Notes: a model not told the origin generated them from the sequence alone. 39,777 nt of DNA from Syntrophaceae bacterium (GCA_013388675.1 JACAEW010000311.1:1-39777), one strand, 5' to 3'; counted from the first letter of the stretch, positions 29,893-38,658 are shown. Numbers and translations: made by a program.

Positions 29893-30732
29893 ATGGGGAA
29901 AAGGTTTTCGCTATTCGCGGGCGCTACGCTTTTCGCCGCGGCAATGGTTTTCGACCCTCTCCGGGAGCTTATGGATTCGGCCAAGAGGAGCGATTATTAC
30001 TCCCATATCATCCTGATCCCTCTGGTTACCGGATATCTCATTTATTCCCAGAAAAAGGATTTATTGGGAAACCCCACTCCTTCCTACGGTGCCGGCGGCC
30101 TTTTAACTCTTTTGGGAATGGCCCTTTACGCCCTGGGTTTCTATCGGCTGAAAGAATTGAATTTGAATGATCAAGTCGCCCTTTTGGTCCTGGCAGCAAT
30201 CCTTTTTTGGGTTGGGGGATTCCTGCTTTTGTATGGGCTGGAAGCCTTCCGGAGGAACTCCTTCCCGTTCTTGTTTCTCCTCTTCATGATTCCCCTTCCC
30301 CACGCCTTGATGAGCCAAATCATCTACGCTCTTCAGGTGGCTTCTACAGAAGTCTCGGAAGTTCTCTATTTCCTGAGCGGAGTTCCTTACCAGCGGGAGG
30401 GTTTTGTTTTCCATCTTCCGGGAATCAGCGTGGAGGTTGCCGAGGTCTGCAGCGGAATCCGGTCGAGCCTGGCCCTTTTCATAACCAGTATCCTGGCCGG
30501 GCATTTCTTCCTGGATCGGTTATGGAAAAAGGCCATCCTGGCCGCCGCTGTTTTTCCCGTAACCGTGTTTAAGAACGGAGCCCGGATCCTTACCCTTTCC
30601 CTCCTGGGAGTCTACGTGGACCCCAAATTTTTGACCGGCGGATTCCTGCACCAATCCGGCGGATTCCTCTTTTTCATCCCGGCGCTGGGCCTTCTGGGGT
30701 TGACCCTATGGGCGCTGAGAAGAAAGGGATAG
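29893..30732 (+). CDS. xrt: exosortase/archaeosortase family protein
   Basis: A 279-residue membrane transpeptidase that cleaves C-terminal sorting signals (PEP-CTERM type) and links or transfers the protein at the cell surface. Eight or so hydrophobic helices are visible. The active-site triad is intact: C186 in EVAEVCSGIRSS, R231 in VFKNGARILTLS and H253 in FLHQSGG. The early segment YYSHIILIPLVTGYLIY is family-typical. It lacks the extra C-terminal EpsI domain of some XrtA proteins. The start at 29893 has AGGAG just upstream; the in-frame ATG at 29869 has none. It precedes galE, prsK and prsR on the same strand. The subtype and targets cannot be named. Confidence 0.9.
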   Translation: MGKRFSLFAGATLFAAAMVFDPLRELMDSAKRSDYYSHIILIPLVTGYLIYSQKKDLLGNPTPSYGAGGLLTLLGMALYALGFYRLKELNLNDQVALLVLAAILFWVGGFLLLYGLEAFRRNSFPFLFLLFMIPLPHALMSQIIYALQVASTEVSEVLYFLSGVPYQREGFVFHLPGISVEVAEVCSGIRSSLALFITSILAGHFFLDRLWKKAILAAAVFPVTVFKNGARILTLSLLGVYVDPKFLTGGFLHQSGGFLFFIPALGLLGLTLWALRRKG

Positions 30733-30859
30733 GGGAGGGGGAAGGCCTGAAATGCCGGCCGGGAACGTAGGGTAAAAAGCCGGGTCCAGGGCTTTTCTTG
30801 AGCCGGCCGCGGAAAAACCCAAGCGGGTGAAAAACTATCAAGGAGGGTACTTCAAGGGG

Positions 30860-31882
30860 ATGAAAGTTTTAACCACGGGCGGGGCCGGGTACATCGGCAG
30901 CCATACCTGTCTGGAGTTGCTCCAGGCCGGGCATGAAGTGGTGGTCGTGGACAATCTCTGCAACAGCAAATGGGAATCCCTAAGGCGGGTGCAGCAAATT
31001 GCCGGGCGGCCGCTGAGTTTTTACCGGACGGATTTGCTCGACAAGGGGGCGCTCGATTCCGTATTCCGGGAGCATAGGATCGATGCGGTCATTCATTTCG
31101 CAGGATTGAAGGCCGTGGGCGAATCGGTGAAAATCCCCTTGCGCTATTATCATAACAACCTCACCGGCACTTTGATCCTTTGCCAGGTTATGAAGGAATT
31201 CGGGGTGAAGACGATGGTATTCAGTTCTTCGGCCACGGTCTACGGAAATTCCGCAAGGGTTCCGCTGACCGAGGATTCTCCCCTCTCTCCCACTAATCCC
31301 TATGGCCGGGGGAAACTCATGATCGAGGAGATTTTGGGCGATTTACAGGCATCCGATTCGGGCTGGCAGGTTGCCCTTCTTCGGTACTTCAATCCGGTGG
31401 GGGCGCACGAAAGCGGGCAGATCGGCGAAGATCCCAACGGCATACCCAACAATCTTTTTCCGTTCATCGCCCAGGTAGCGGTTGGAAAATTGAAAGAACT
31501 GGCGGTGTTCGGAAACGATTATCCGACCCCCGACGGAACCGGGGTGCGCGATTACATCCACGTGACGGATTTGGCCCGGGGACATTTGCGGGCGCTGGAA
31601 AAATTGGAGAACAAGCCCGGGCTGGTCACCTATAACCTGGGGACAGGCCGCGGGTACAGTGTGCTGGAGGCGATTGCGGCCTTCGGGAAAGCGACCGGGA
31701 AGCCGATTCCCTATAAAATCGTCGGCCGCCGTCCGGGGGATGTGGCTGTTTCTTTTGCCGATCCATCGCTGGCCGGGCGGGAACTGGGCTGGAAGGCGGA
31801 AAGAGGGTTGGAGGAGATGTGCGCCGACGCCTGGCGGTGGCAATCCAACAACCCCGGCGGGTATGGGGATGCAGAAGGATGA
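30860..31882 (+). CDS. galE: UDP-glucose 4-epimerase
   Basis: Interconverts UDP-glucose and UDP-galactose, feeding surface polysaccharide synthesis. The 340 residues start [33 protein letters not shown] (NAD-binding GGAGYIG), with [22 protein letters not shown] and the catalytic pair in NPYGRGK (YxxxK). The C-terminal [15 protein letters not shown] and GRRPGDVA are GalE signatures. The ATG at 30860 gives the normal N-terminus; an upstream in-frame GTG at 30827 has no ribosome-binding site, though the AAGGAGG at 30839-30845 is further from 30860 than usual. It sits between exosortase and PrsK, consistent with an exopolysaccharide role. Confidence 0.95.
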   Translation: MKVLTTGGAGYIGSHTCLELLQAGHEVVVVDNLCNSKWESLRRVQQIAGRPLSFYRTDLLDKGALDSVFREHRIDAVIHFAGLKAVGESVKIPLRYYHNNLTGTLILCQVMKEFGVKTMVFSSSATVYGNSARVPLTEDSPLSPTNPYGRGKLMIEEILGDLQASDSGWQVALLRYFNPVGAHESGQIGEDPNGIPNNLFPFIAQVAVGKLKELAVFGNDYPTPDGTGVRDYIHVTDLARGHLRALEKLENKPGLVTYNLGTGRGYSVLEAIAAFGKATGKPIPYKIVGRRPGDVAVSFADPSLAGRELGWKAERGLEEMCADAWRWQSNNPGGYGDAEG

Positions 31883-31996
31883 GGGCCGCGTTTTTATCCG
31901 GCTTCCGGCGGAGGACCCCGGCGTTAACGAACTTCCTCTGGAGAGAGTGATCGAATCCATCTGGCCGAATCGGGCCCCCGGGGGAAGACTGTAGAG

Positions 31997-34111
31997 ATGG
32001 ATATCTATTCGTTCCTTTCCTATCTGGCTGCCCTTTCCTCCATCGGGATAGCCCTTCTGGTGCTTTACCGGGACCCCCATTCATTCGTACACCGGACCTT
32101 CGCCGGGGGGATGGCCATTCTGGCCGTGCAGGCGGTGTTGACCGGATTGGGTTTCCATGAAATTTCCTATGTCGAGGTAACTCCTTGGCAACTCTATCAA
32201 TTGATTCCTTATGCCCTGTCCCCGGGGGTATGGTTGATCTTCAGCCTTACCTTCGCCCGGGCCAATTATCGCGAGTTCCTGGGCAGGTGGAAATGGGTTA
32301 TCCTGGCGTCCTTTGTCCTTCCCCTGATTCCGGTGGCCTTCTTCATGGATCAGGTGTATGTGGGTTCCCCCCTGTTCGGCGAGACCTCCCTGTCCCTCTT
32401 CTATCGCGTGGGACGCGCGGGGTATGCCCTTCGCCTCTTCTATCTGATCGGAGCCGTACTGATCCTGATGAACTTGGAGAGAACGCTCCGTTATTCCATC
32501 GGGCATTCCCGCTGGCAGGTCAAGTTCATGGTCCTGGGGGTCGGCAGCATCTTCGGCGCCCGCATCTACACCGATAGCCAAGTGGTCCTCTTCTCCATGC
32601 TGGAAATCAGCCTGGAGAGCATTAACATGGGAGCGCTGCTGATCGCCAATATCCTGATCGCCCACTCCCTACGGAGGGCCAAAGTCCTCAAGTTCGATTT
32701 CTACCTTTCCCATACCGTCCTGTACGGCTCGGTGACCGTTTTCCTGGTGGGGGTCTATTTCATCTCCGTGGGGGTGGTGGCCAGAATCGTTTTCTACGTG
32801 CGCGGGGCGCAGGACCCCGCCCTGGCCACGTTTTTGGTTTTTGTCGCCATCCTGGGTCTGGCTGTGTTTCTCCTCTCGGACCGCCTGCGCCTGAAACGAA
32901 AACGTTTCGTCAGCCGGCATTTTCAGAAACCCCGGTACGACTACCTGAAAGTGTGGGCCCAATTCACGGAGCAGACCGCTTCCCTGACCAGCGTTCAGAC
33001 GCTTTGCACCCATATCGTGCGAATGGTATCGGAGACCCTGGAAGCCCTATCGGTCAGCGTCTGGCTGGTGGACGAACAGGAAGAGGTTTTGTCCCTGGGC
33101 GGGTCGACCGCTTTTTCGGCCCCGCCAGAAGAGAAACGGAGGATAACCGGAAAAGCCGCCCGGACCCTGGTTCAGGCCATGGAGCATCAAACCCATCCGG
33201 TGGATGTCCAGAAGCCCTCCGACGGCTGGGCCCAGGCCCTCGGGGCCATGCTGGGGGAAACCCTGAAAGACGAGAGGATCGACCTCTGCGTTCCCTTGAG
33301 CGCGGCCGGGCAGCTTGTCGGAATATTGACGGTGGGCGCCAAAGTCTCCGATGAGGCCTATCCTTTCGAGGACCTTGAGCTTTTGAAGACGATCGCCGAT
33401 CAGGCGGCGGCCAATCTCCTGACGCTCCGGCTGGGGGAGCGGCTTCAGCAGGCCAAGGAGATGGAGGCCTTTCAGGTCATGTCCGCTTTCTTTGTCCACG
33501 ATCTGAAAAACCTGGCATCCCGCCTTTCCCTCGTTACCCAGAACCTCCCCGTGCACTTCAACAACCCCGAATTCCGCGGCGACGCTCTGAAGACCATCAC
33601 CCAGAGTTTGGACAAGATCAACGGGATGTGCAGCCGCCTCTCCCTTCTCAGCCAGAAGCTGGAGCTCCACCCCCAGGAAGTGGATTTGAACCAGTTGCTG
33701 AAAACCACGCTGAAGGGGCTAAAAGGACTCCTGAAGTCAGAGCCAGTACTCGACCTCCAAACCCTCCCCAAGACGTTTGTGGACCCGGAGCAGATCCAGA
33801 AGGTGCTGAACAACCTTCTTTTGAACGCCAATGAGGCGATCCTGAACGGGGGCGGCATCAGAATTGCAACGGAATTACAAGGAAACTCAATCTTCCTCTC
33901 CGTTTCCGACGATGGATGCGGCATGAGCAGAGAGTTCATGGAACGGCGCCTGTTCCGGCCTTTTCAGACGACGAAAAAGCAGGGCATGGGCATCGGCCTG
34001 TTCCACTGCAAAAAAATCATCGAAGCCCACCAGGGAAAAATCGAAGTGGAGAGCGAAGAAGGAAAGGGAAGTACCTTCAAACTGTTCCTGCCCGTGAAGC
34101 CAAAAGGGTAA
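31997..34111 (+). CDS. prsK: PrsK-type histidine kinase of the exosortase/PEP-CTERM system
   Basis: A 704-residue membrane sensor kinase. The N-terminal third (1-295) has about eight hydrophobic helices in the PrsK pattern (for example YALSPGVWLIFSLTFARANYREFLGRWKWVI). A GAF domain follows at about 320-475 (TLCTHIVRMVSETLEALSVSVWLVDE, IDLCVPLSAAGQLVGILTVGAK). The phospho-acceptor is H501 in AFFVHDLKNLASRLSLV, and the ATPase domain has the N-box NNLLLNANEAI, DDGCGMS and GMGIGLFHCKKI. It lies 70 bases before prsR, its expected response regulator, and behind galE. The signal it senses is unknown. Confidence 0.9.
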   Translation: MDIYSFLSYLAALSSIGIALLVLYRDPHSFVHRTFAGGMAILAVQAVLTGLGFHEISYVEVTPWQLYQLIPYALSPGVWLIFSLTFARANYREFLGRWKWVILASFVLPLIPVAFFMDQVYVGSPLFGETSLSLFYRVGRAGYALRLFYLIGAVLILMNLERTLRYSIGHSRWQVKFMVLGVGSIFGARIYTDSQVVLFSMLEISLESINMGALLIANILIAHSLRRAKVLKFDFYLSHTVLYGSVTVFLVGVYFISVGVVARIVFYVRGAQDPALATFLVFVAILGLAVFLLSDRLRLKRKRFVSRHFQKPRYDYLKVWAQFTEQTASLTSVQTLCTHIVRMVSETLEALSVSVWLVDEQEEVLSLGGSTAFSAPPEEKRRITGKAARTLVQAMEHQTHPVDVQKPSDGWAQALGAMLGETLKDERIDLCVPLSAAGQLVGILTVGAKVSDEAYPFEDLELLKTIADQAAANLLTLRLGERLQQAKEMEAFQVMSAFFVHDLKNLASRLSLVTQNLPVHFNNPEFRGDALKTITQSLDKINGMCSRLSLLSQKLELHPQEVDLNQLLKTTLKGLKGLLKSEPVLDLQTLPKTFVDPEQIQKVLNNLLLNANEAILNGGGIRIATELQGNSIFLSVSDDGCGMSREFMERRLFRPFQTTKKQGMGIGLFHCKKIIEAHQGKIEVESEEGKGSTFKLFLPVKPKG

Positions 34112-34181
34112 ACAGGGACTTTTCGGAATTTTCAAGGGATGATCCCGATTCATTTGCAACGCTTATTTTAAGGGGGCCTCC

Positions 34182-35582
34182 ATGTCTTCGGATTCACCTT
34201 CCGATAACCCGGAATCGAGCGCCTACTCGCCTCAACCCAAACTACTGATCGTGGACGACGAAGAAGACATCCGCACCCAGATGAAGTGGGCCCTGGCCCA
34301 GGATTACATGGTCAGCTTGGCCCAAGACCGGGGGAGCGCCATGGGGATCGTGGAAAGGGAAAAGCCGGCGGTGGTGACCTTGGATTTGGGCCTTCCCCCC
34401 CGGCCGGCGGATGTGGAGGAGGGCTTTGCCACTTTATCAGAGATCCTCTCTTTCGACCCCTTCATAAAGGTTATTATCATCACCGGGCGGGGAGAAAAAG
34501 AGCATGCCCTGAAGGCGGTGGGGGAGGGGGCCTATGATTTCATGTATAAACCGGTGCAACTCGACGAGCTCAAGGTAGTTTTGAAACGGGCCTTTTATGT
34601 TTCGTCCCTCGAGCGGGAGCATCATCTTCTGCAGAGGCAGGTGGGGGGAAAAGCCTTCCAGGGAATGCTGGGGACGAGCCCCCAGATGCAGGAGGTCTTC
34701 TCCACGGTCCACAAAGTGGCCACAACCGAGGCCCCGGTTCTGATCATCGGGGATAGCGGCACGGGAAAAGAACTCGTCTCCCAGGCCATTCATCGACTCA
34801 GCGGGAGAAAGGACGGGCCTTTCGTGGTCATCAACTGCGGCGCCATCCCGGAAACGTTGCTGGAAAGCGAGCTCTTCGGCCACGAGAAAGGGTCGTTCAC
34901 CGGGGCGCATGTACAGCGGAAAGGGCGTATCGAGGCGGCCCGCGGAGGAACCCTTTTTTTGGATGAGATTGGAGAGCTTTCCCTGGCCCTCCAAGTCAAA
35001 TTGCTCCGATTCTTGCAGGAGCAGGTGATCGAGCGGATCGGGGGAAGGGAGCAGATTCGGGTGGATGCGCGGGTGATCACCGCCACGAATCGGGATTTGA
35101 AGCAGGCGATGAAGACCGGGGGGTTCCGGGAGGACCTGTATTTTCGTCTGGCCGTGGTGACCATCCAAATGCCCCTGCTGCGGGACCGAGAGGGGGACCT
35201 TTTGCTTTTGGCCAAGGCCTTTTTAACCCGCTACAGCGAAGAAAGCCGGAGAAAGATCAGCGGGTTTACCCCTCAAGCCCTCCGGGCCATTCAGACCTAT
35301 TCCTGGCCCGGCAATGTGCGGGAGTTGGAAAACCGCATCAAGCGGGCGGTCATCATGGCGGAGGGAAACAAGATCACCCCCGCCGACCTGGAGCTGGGCA
35401 ACCAACCGGGGAAGGATGAATACATGAACCTCAAATCGGCGCGGGAGGCCCTGGAGAAGGAGATGATTCTCAAAGCTTTGTCCAAGTATAAGGACAACGT
35501 TACCCGCGCCTCCGAAGCCCTGGGCGTCAGCCGCCCGACCCTTTACGAGCTGATGGAGAAGCTGGGGATCGAAAGAAAATAG
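34182..35582 (+). CDS. prsR: PrsR-type sigma-54-dependent response regulator
   Basis: A 466-residue NtrC-type activator. Receiver domain (about 20-135) with DD at 25-26 and phospho-acceptor D68 in VVTLDLGLPP. AAA+ domain with Walker A GDSGTGKE, the sigma-54 contact loop GSFTGA, and GGTLFLDEIGELS as Walker B region. C-terminal Fis-type helix-turn-helix NVTRASEALGVSRPTLYELMEKLGI. The N-terminal layout and pairing with PrsK are those of the PEP-CTERM-associated regulator. AAGGGGG lies 6 bases before the ATG. It should activate sigma-54 promoters of exopolysaccharide and sorted-protein genes; no convincing sigma-54 promoter was found in the intergenic stretches searched by eye. Confidence 0.92.
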   Translation: MSSDSPSDNPESSAYSPQPKLLIVDDEEDIRTQMKWALAQDYMVSLAQDRGSAMGIVEREKPAVVTLDLGLPPRPADVEEGFATLSEILSFDPFIKVIIITGRGEKEHALKAVGEGAYDFMYKPVQLDELKVVLKRAFYVSSLEREHHLLQRQVGGKAFQGMLGTSPQMQEVFSTVHKVATTEAPVLIIGDSGTGKELVSQAIHRLSGRKDGPFVVINCGAIPETLLESELFGHEKGSFTGAHVQRKGRIEAARGGTLFLDEIGELSLALQVKLLRFLQEQVIERIGGREQIRVDARVITATNRDLKQAMKTGGFREDLYFRLAVVTIQMPLLRDREGDLLLLAKAFLTRYSEESRRKISGFTPQALRAIQTYSWPGNVRELENRIKRAVIMAEGNKITPADLELGNQPGKDEYMNLKSAREALEKEMILKALSKYKDNVTRASEALGVSRPTLYELMEKLGIERK

Positions 35583-35690
35583 GGCTAACGGCAAAGGACG
35601 AGGGTCAAGGAGAGGAGTGCGACGATATCTGCGGCGGAAGATGCGAATCTTCCCCCTTTGAAATAAGCCCAGGAAAAGAATCGAAGGAGA

Positions 35691-36062
35691 TCATTTTGCG
35701 ACTCCGCTCACTTCGTTGGAAAAGTCGCTCTCGTTCCGATACTGATCGTAGGCAGTCACGGCGATATAGTAGGTCTGCCCTTTGGTCAAACCCCTGAGGT
35801 TATAGAGAACCGTAGCGCCGGCGCCGGGAGTGGCCCCTGCATCGGCGGAATACTCGTAAGACCCCGACCGGCTCCCGTAATAAACCAAATGGCCGACCGC
35901 GGCAGAATCGGAACTGGCCTCCCAAGCCAGGTTTAGGGCCCCCGTGGTGTCACTGCCTCCGCCCCCGCTCCCTCCACTTCCCCCACTGTCTCCCCCACCG
36001 CCTCCGCAATGGCAGAGAAAGATCGCCGATAGGAAAAGAATGAAAAACCGGATTTTATGCAT
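35691..36062 (-). CDS. small fibronectin type III domain protein, exported, Gly/Ser-rich linker
   Basis: A 123-residue surface or periplasmic protein. A hydrophobic signal MHKIRFFILFLSAIFLCHC is followed by a Gly/Ser-rich linker (about residues 20-38) and one fibronectin type III domain (about 40-120: NLAWEASSDSAAVGHLVYYGSRSGSYEYS, LRGLTKGQTYYIAVTAYDQYRNESDFSNEV). The cysteine followed by glycines suggests a lipoprotein, but the residues before it (LCH-C) are not a standard lipobox. The start at 36062 is supported by GGAG 5 bases upstream. It lies between prsR and the pilin operon on the opposite strand. There is no PEP-CTERM tail. Its function is unknown; binding or adhesion is a guess. Confidence 0.8.
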   Translation of the reverse strand: MHKIRFFILFLSAIFLCHCGGGGGDSGGSGGSGGGGSDTTGALNLAWEASSDSAAVGHLVYYGSRSGSYEYSADAGATPGAGATVLYNLRGLTKGQTYYIAVTAYDQYRNESDFSNEVSGVAK

Positions 36063-36374
36063 CGTTCTCCTGCCGGAAGAGAAAAAATTAGGCATGATCT
36101 TTCCTATTCATTCGGCAGCCGGAGAAAAACCTGAAATATCCTTGCGGCTGGAGTCGAGCAAAGGATGAGGCTTGCAAGAGAAATCAAACGGGGGAGTCAA
36201 AAGCCGACCGTTTCCGATGGGAAACAATGAGTCAGGAAAAAAGGACCCTCCTTTTATCTCTTGCAAAGATAAGGAATTCCCGGGCCTGGATAAAAAGTCT
36301 TAACTGATTCAAATCCTATTCTATCAAAAAAAAGGAAAAAAGGAGAAGAAATCATCCCTCGTCAAGAAAACGAT

Positions 36375-36404
36375 GCCTCGCGGTATATGGAAGAAAAGCG
36401 AGGC
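36375..36404 (+). other. stable hairpin upstream of a T-tract
   Basis: GCCTCGC (36375-36381) and GCGAGGC (36398-36404) are exact complements with a 16-base loop. Downstream, GGCGGG and GCCCCC (about 36416-36432) can pair imperfectly just before eight T residues (36434-36441), which together look like the end of a short transcript. Confidence 0.35.
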
Positions 36405-36474
36405 TCGGGTTAAGAGGCGGGAAGAAGCCCCCATTTTTTTTGAAAACATGAATATTTGATTGTTTAGAAAAGGC

Positions 36475-36502
36475 TAAAGTTCTCAACCCACGGAGCCGAT
36501 AG
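36475..36502 (+). promoter_or_regulatory. sigma-28 (FliA)-like promoter for the minor pilin operon
   Basis: TAAAGTT (36475-36481) and GCCGATAG (36495-36502) match the FliA consensus halves TAAAGTTT and GCCGATAA. The distance from TAAA to GCCGATA is 16 bases, one more than the enteric optimum of 15. It lies about 30 bases before the first pilin start codon, a natural distance. Confidence 0.5.
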
Positions 36503-36533
36503 AGCCATAGAAGTTGGATTTCTTGCGGACGGG

Positions 36534-37034
36534 ATGGCGATGAAACATCCGGGGAAAATAAAGAAATTTAATCGTGGGTTCACTTTAACAGAGTTGATCA
36601 TCGTTCTCTCCCTTTTGGCGATCGTGGGATTGATCGCTTTTCCATCCTATCAACGCATGGCCGTAAATGGAAACCTAAGAACTGCGGCCAGGCAGCTCGC
36701 CTCCGATTTTTTCAATTTGCGCCAATCCTCCCTGACCGAGAACCGCATGTACCGGATTCCTTTAGATGTTGCGGGCAATAACTATACTTTGCAGCAGTGC
36801 AACAATACCGGGTCGGTCTGTGGGGGGTACACGAATATTCTGGCGAAGAATTTAGCTGCCGTTGCCGGCGATATAACCTTCGACGCCGGAGGGACCACCG
36901 TCGTGGATTTCTTCCTTCAGCCGCGGGGAGCGGTCACCGCAGGGACCGTCGTTTTGCAAAACAGCCGGGGCTCAACGGCCACCATCAACGTGAATGCAAC
37001 GGGAAGGACCCATGTTCAATTCAACCTCCAATAA
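36534..37034 (+). CDS. fimT: type IV pilus minor pilin, GspH/FimT type
   Basis: A 166-residue pseudopilin. The short basic leader is followed by the prepilin peptidase site RG|FTLTELIIVLSLLAIVGLIAFPSYQRM with glutamate at mature position 5 and a hydrophobic helix. The C-terminal part is beta-rich with a likely disulfide between the cysteines of QQCNNTGSVCGG. ATGs at 36534 and 36540 are both in frame; the purine-rich site just upstream fits either. It is the first gene of a five-gene minor pilin run and overlaps the next gene by 23 bases. It would help prime pilus assembly together with PilV, PilW, PilX and PilY1. Confidence 0.87.
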   Translation: MAMKHPGKIKKFNRGFTLTELIIVLSLLAIVGLIAFPSYQRMAVNGNLRTAARQLASDFFNLRQSSLTENRMYRIPLDVAGNNYTLQQCNNTGSVCGGYTNILAKNLAAVAGDITFDAGGTTVVDFFLQPRGAVTAGTVVLQNSRGSTATINVNATGRTHVQFNLQ

Positions 37035-37446
37035 AAAGGGAATCGGGATGATCGAGGTCGTGATCGCGCTTTTCCTGCTCATGATCGGGGTCTTATCCTT
37101 GTTCACCCTGCAGCCGTCTTCCTGGAACCTGTCGGGAAGGGCCGATTCTCTCAGCCGGGGATCGGGGCTTCTGCGCAGCGAACTCGAAGCCAATGAGAGC
37201 CTGATCATGAACCCGAATTTCCCCAACCCCTGTATTGCGGTGAATCCCCTGGTGGTAACCCGGACCGTTCGATCGAGCAACGAAACGGCCCCCCAGCCCG
37301 GGGATTTCGCCTTCAACGTTCAAACCACCATCCTGGATAATTTAAACGGTTCCTGGTCTTTACGAGTCAGGGTCACTTGGCCCTCGAACAACGTCGGGAT
37401 TTCCGAAACTCGGGTGGTAACCCGCCAAGAATCTTTCAGGTTTTAA
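37012..37446 (+). CDS. pilV: type IV pilus minor pilin, PilV type
   Basis: A 144-residue prepilin. The leader NSTSNKKG is followed by IGMIEVVIALFLLMIGVLSLFTLQ, with glutamate at mature position 5 (residue after the cleaved glycine is isoleucine, as often in PilV). The soluble part carries NPNFPNPCIAVNP and WSLRVRVTWPSNN, typical of PilV. The ATG at 37012 is chosen because AAGGA lies 4 bases upstream; it overlaps the end of fimT. The next gene starts 5 bases after its stop. Confidence 0.85.
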   Translation: MFNSTSNKKGIGMIEVVIALFLLMIGVLSLFTLQPSSWNLSGRADSLSRGSGLLRSELEANESLIMNPNFPNPCIAVNPLVVTRTVRSSNETAPQPGDFAFNVQTTILDNLNGSWSLRVRVTWPSNNVGISETRVVTRQESFRF

Positions 37447-37451
37447 CGATC

Positions 37452-38150
37452 ATGAAAAAGAAAAACAAGCAAAACGGTTTCACCTTGGTGGAGATCCTCT
37501 ACGCCCTTTTTTTCGGGCTCACGCTCCTGGGGGCGATTTACGTGGCTTTGATCGCCGGGCACAAATCGTCGGTGGCCCTGGACAACAAGATCACCGCCCT
37601 GCAGGGCACCCGGTCGGTCATTGAGTCGATGGCCTTGGAAATCTCCATGGCCTCTTTTAACGCCAACTTTGTTTCCAATCTCTGGCGCGACCCGGCGAAC
37701 TGCGGCGCCATTTCACCCAATCAACCCCGCAAAGGAATTCAGGAGGCCACGGCCACCTCCCTCACCCTGGAAATGGACCTTAACGAAAGCGGGGTGATCG
37801 GGGATTTTCCCAACGAGGTAATCGCTTATGTTTATGATATCCCCAATCAACGATTGACCCGCTCGGTCAATTGCGGGGCGGCCACCTCTTTTTTGGGGGA
37901 TATCCCGGGAAACCCCCGGAGTGAGAGGTTGATCAACAATGACCTCCTCATTCCGGTGTTCAGATATTTTGACGGTTTGGGGGTCGAAATCCCCGCGGCG
38001 AGCCTCCCTGCGGCTATTCCCAATATCCGCAGGATTCAAATCACCCTCGCGGTGGAAACCGAGGATGTCGATCCCAATAGCTACCAAAGAAGAAGGATGA
38101 CCTATTCCACCAGCGTGATCCCGAGGAACCATGCCATCGGTCAATTATAA
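37452..38150 (+). CDS. pilW: type IV pilus minor pilin, PilW type
   Basis: A 232-residue prepilin. Leader MKKKNKQNG then FTLVEILYALFFGLTLLGAIYVAL, the classic cleavage site with glutamate at position 5. The rest shows a PilW-like soluble domain: SVIESMALEISMASFN near residue 56, FPNEVIAYVYDIPNQRLTRSVNCG in the middle and IRRIQITLAVETEDVDP near the end. The start at 37452 gives a normal leader; longer in-frame starts would read through pilV. Its end lies 13 bases before the pilX start. Confidence 0.85.
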   Translation: MKKKNKQNGFTLVEILYALFFGLTLLGAIYVALIAGHKSSVALDNKITALQGTRSVIESMALEISMASFNANFVSNLWRDPANCGAISPNQPRKGIQEATATSLTLEMDLNESGVIGDFPNEVIAYVYDIPNQRLTRSVNCGAATSFLGDIPGNPRSERLINNDLLIPVFRYFDGLGVEIPAASLPAAIPNIRRIQITLAVETEDVDPNSYQRRRMTYSTSVIPRNHAIGQL

Positions 38151-38163
38151 CCGGGAGAGAAGC

Positions 38164-38637
38164 ATGATGAAATTTTGGGTACGTTCCCAGAACGGTTTTG
38201 TCATGGTCGCGGCCATCTTGTCCATCATGGTCCTGATGGCGGTGGGGCTTCTCGTCTTTACGGCATCCACCCAGGACATCCGGATCAGCTCCCGGGTGGT
38301 GGGGGAAGAAAAGGCCTTTTCCGCGGCGGAAGCCGGAATACACCGCTTCGTCCAGAATTTCGACCCCGGAAACCTTTCGGCCTCCGCGGCCAGCAATGTG
38401 CAGGTGGACCCGGCCAACGATCCCGATTCGCGTTATACGATCGGGATCCCCGCACGTCCCACGAGCGGTCCGGCGGCCGTGCCTTTACCCGGGTACGCCA
38501 TAGGGGGAGGTCAACAATGGGGGCAGGAAAGGTTCAACGTGGGAGTTACCGGGAGCAATACCAGACATAACAGCCTTGCCCGGCTCAGCGTAGGAGCCGG
38601 GTTCGGACCCGTCGAAATCTCCACCGCCTACAGATAA
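38164..38637 (+). CDS. pilX: type IV pilus minor pilin-like protein, PilX type
   Basis: A 157-residue protein with the PilX N-terminal pattern: RSQNGFVMVAAILSIMVLMAVGLLVFTASTQDIRISSRVVGEEKAFSAAEAGI. It lacks the glutamate 5 of ordinary pilins, which is usual for PilX. The AFSAAEAGI segment after the helix is diagnostic for this group. The start at 38164 has GGGAGAG upstream; the in-frame ATG at 38131 is inside pilW. It is followed after 21 bases by the PilY1 gene, with which PilX generally functions. Confidence 0.83.
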   Translation: MMKFWVRSQNGFVMVAAILSIMVLMAVGLLVFTASTQDIRISSRVVGEEKAFSAAEAGIHRFVQNFDPGNLSASAASNVQVDPANDPDSRYTIGIPARPTSGPAAVPLPGYAIGGGQQWGQERFNVGVTGSNTRHNSLARLSVGAGFGPVEISTAYR

Positions 38638-38658
38638 TGCATGGTTAAGGAGCAAAAG

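Larger units (their letters stand above)
36063..36539. other. 477-bp divergent regulatory region before the minor pilin operon
   Basis: No gene is seen. It contains a hairpin with 7-base stem (36375-36404), a G/C stretch followed by a run of T (36416-36440) and a sigma-28-like promoter (36475-36502). Poly-A/purine stretches lie at about 36325-36350. Confidence 0.6.

Noticed and set aside
36063..36539. cyclic-di-GMP riboswitch before the pilin operon
   Set aside because: Position would be typical, but the conserved core sequence of GEMM riboswitches is not found on either strand.
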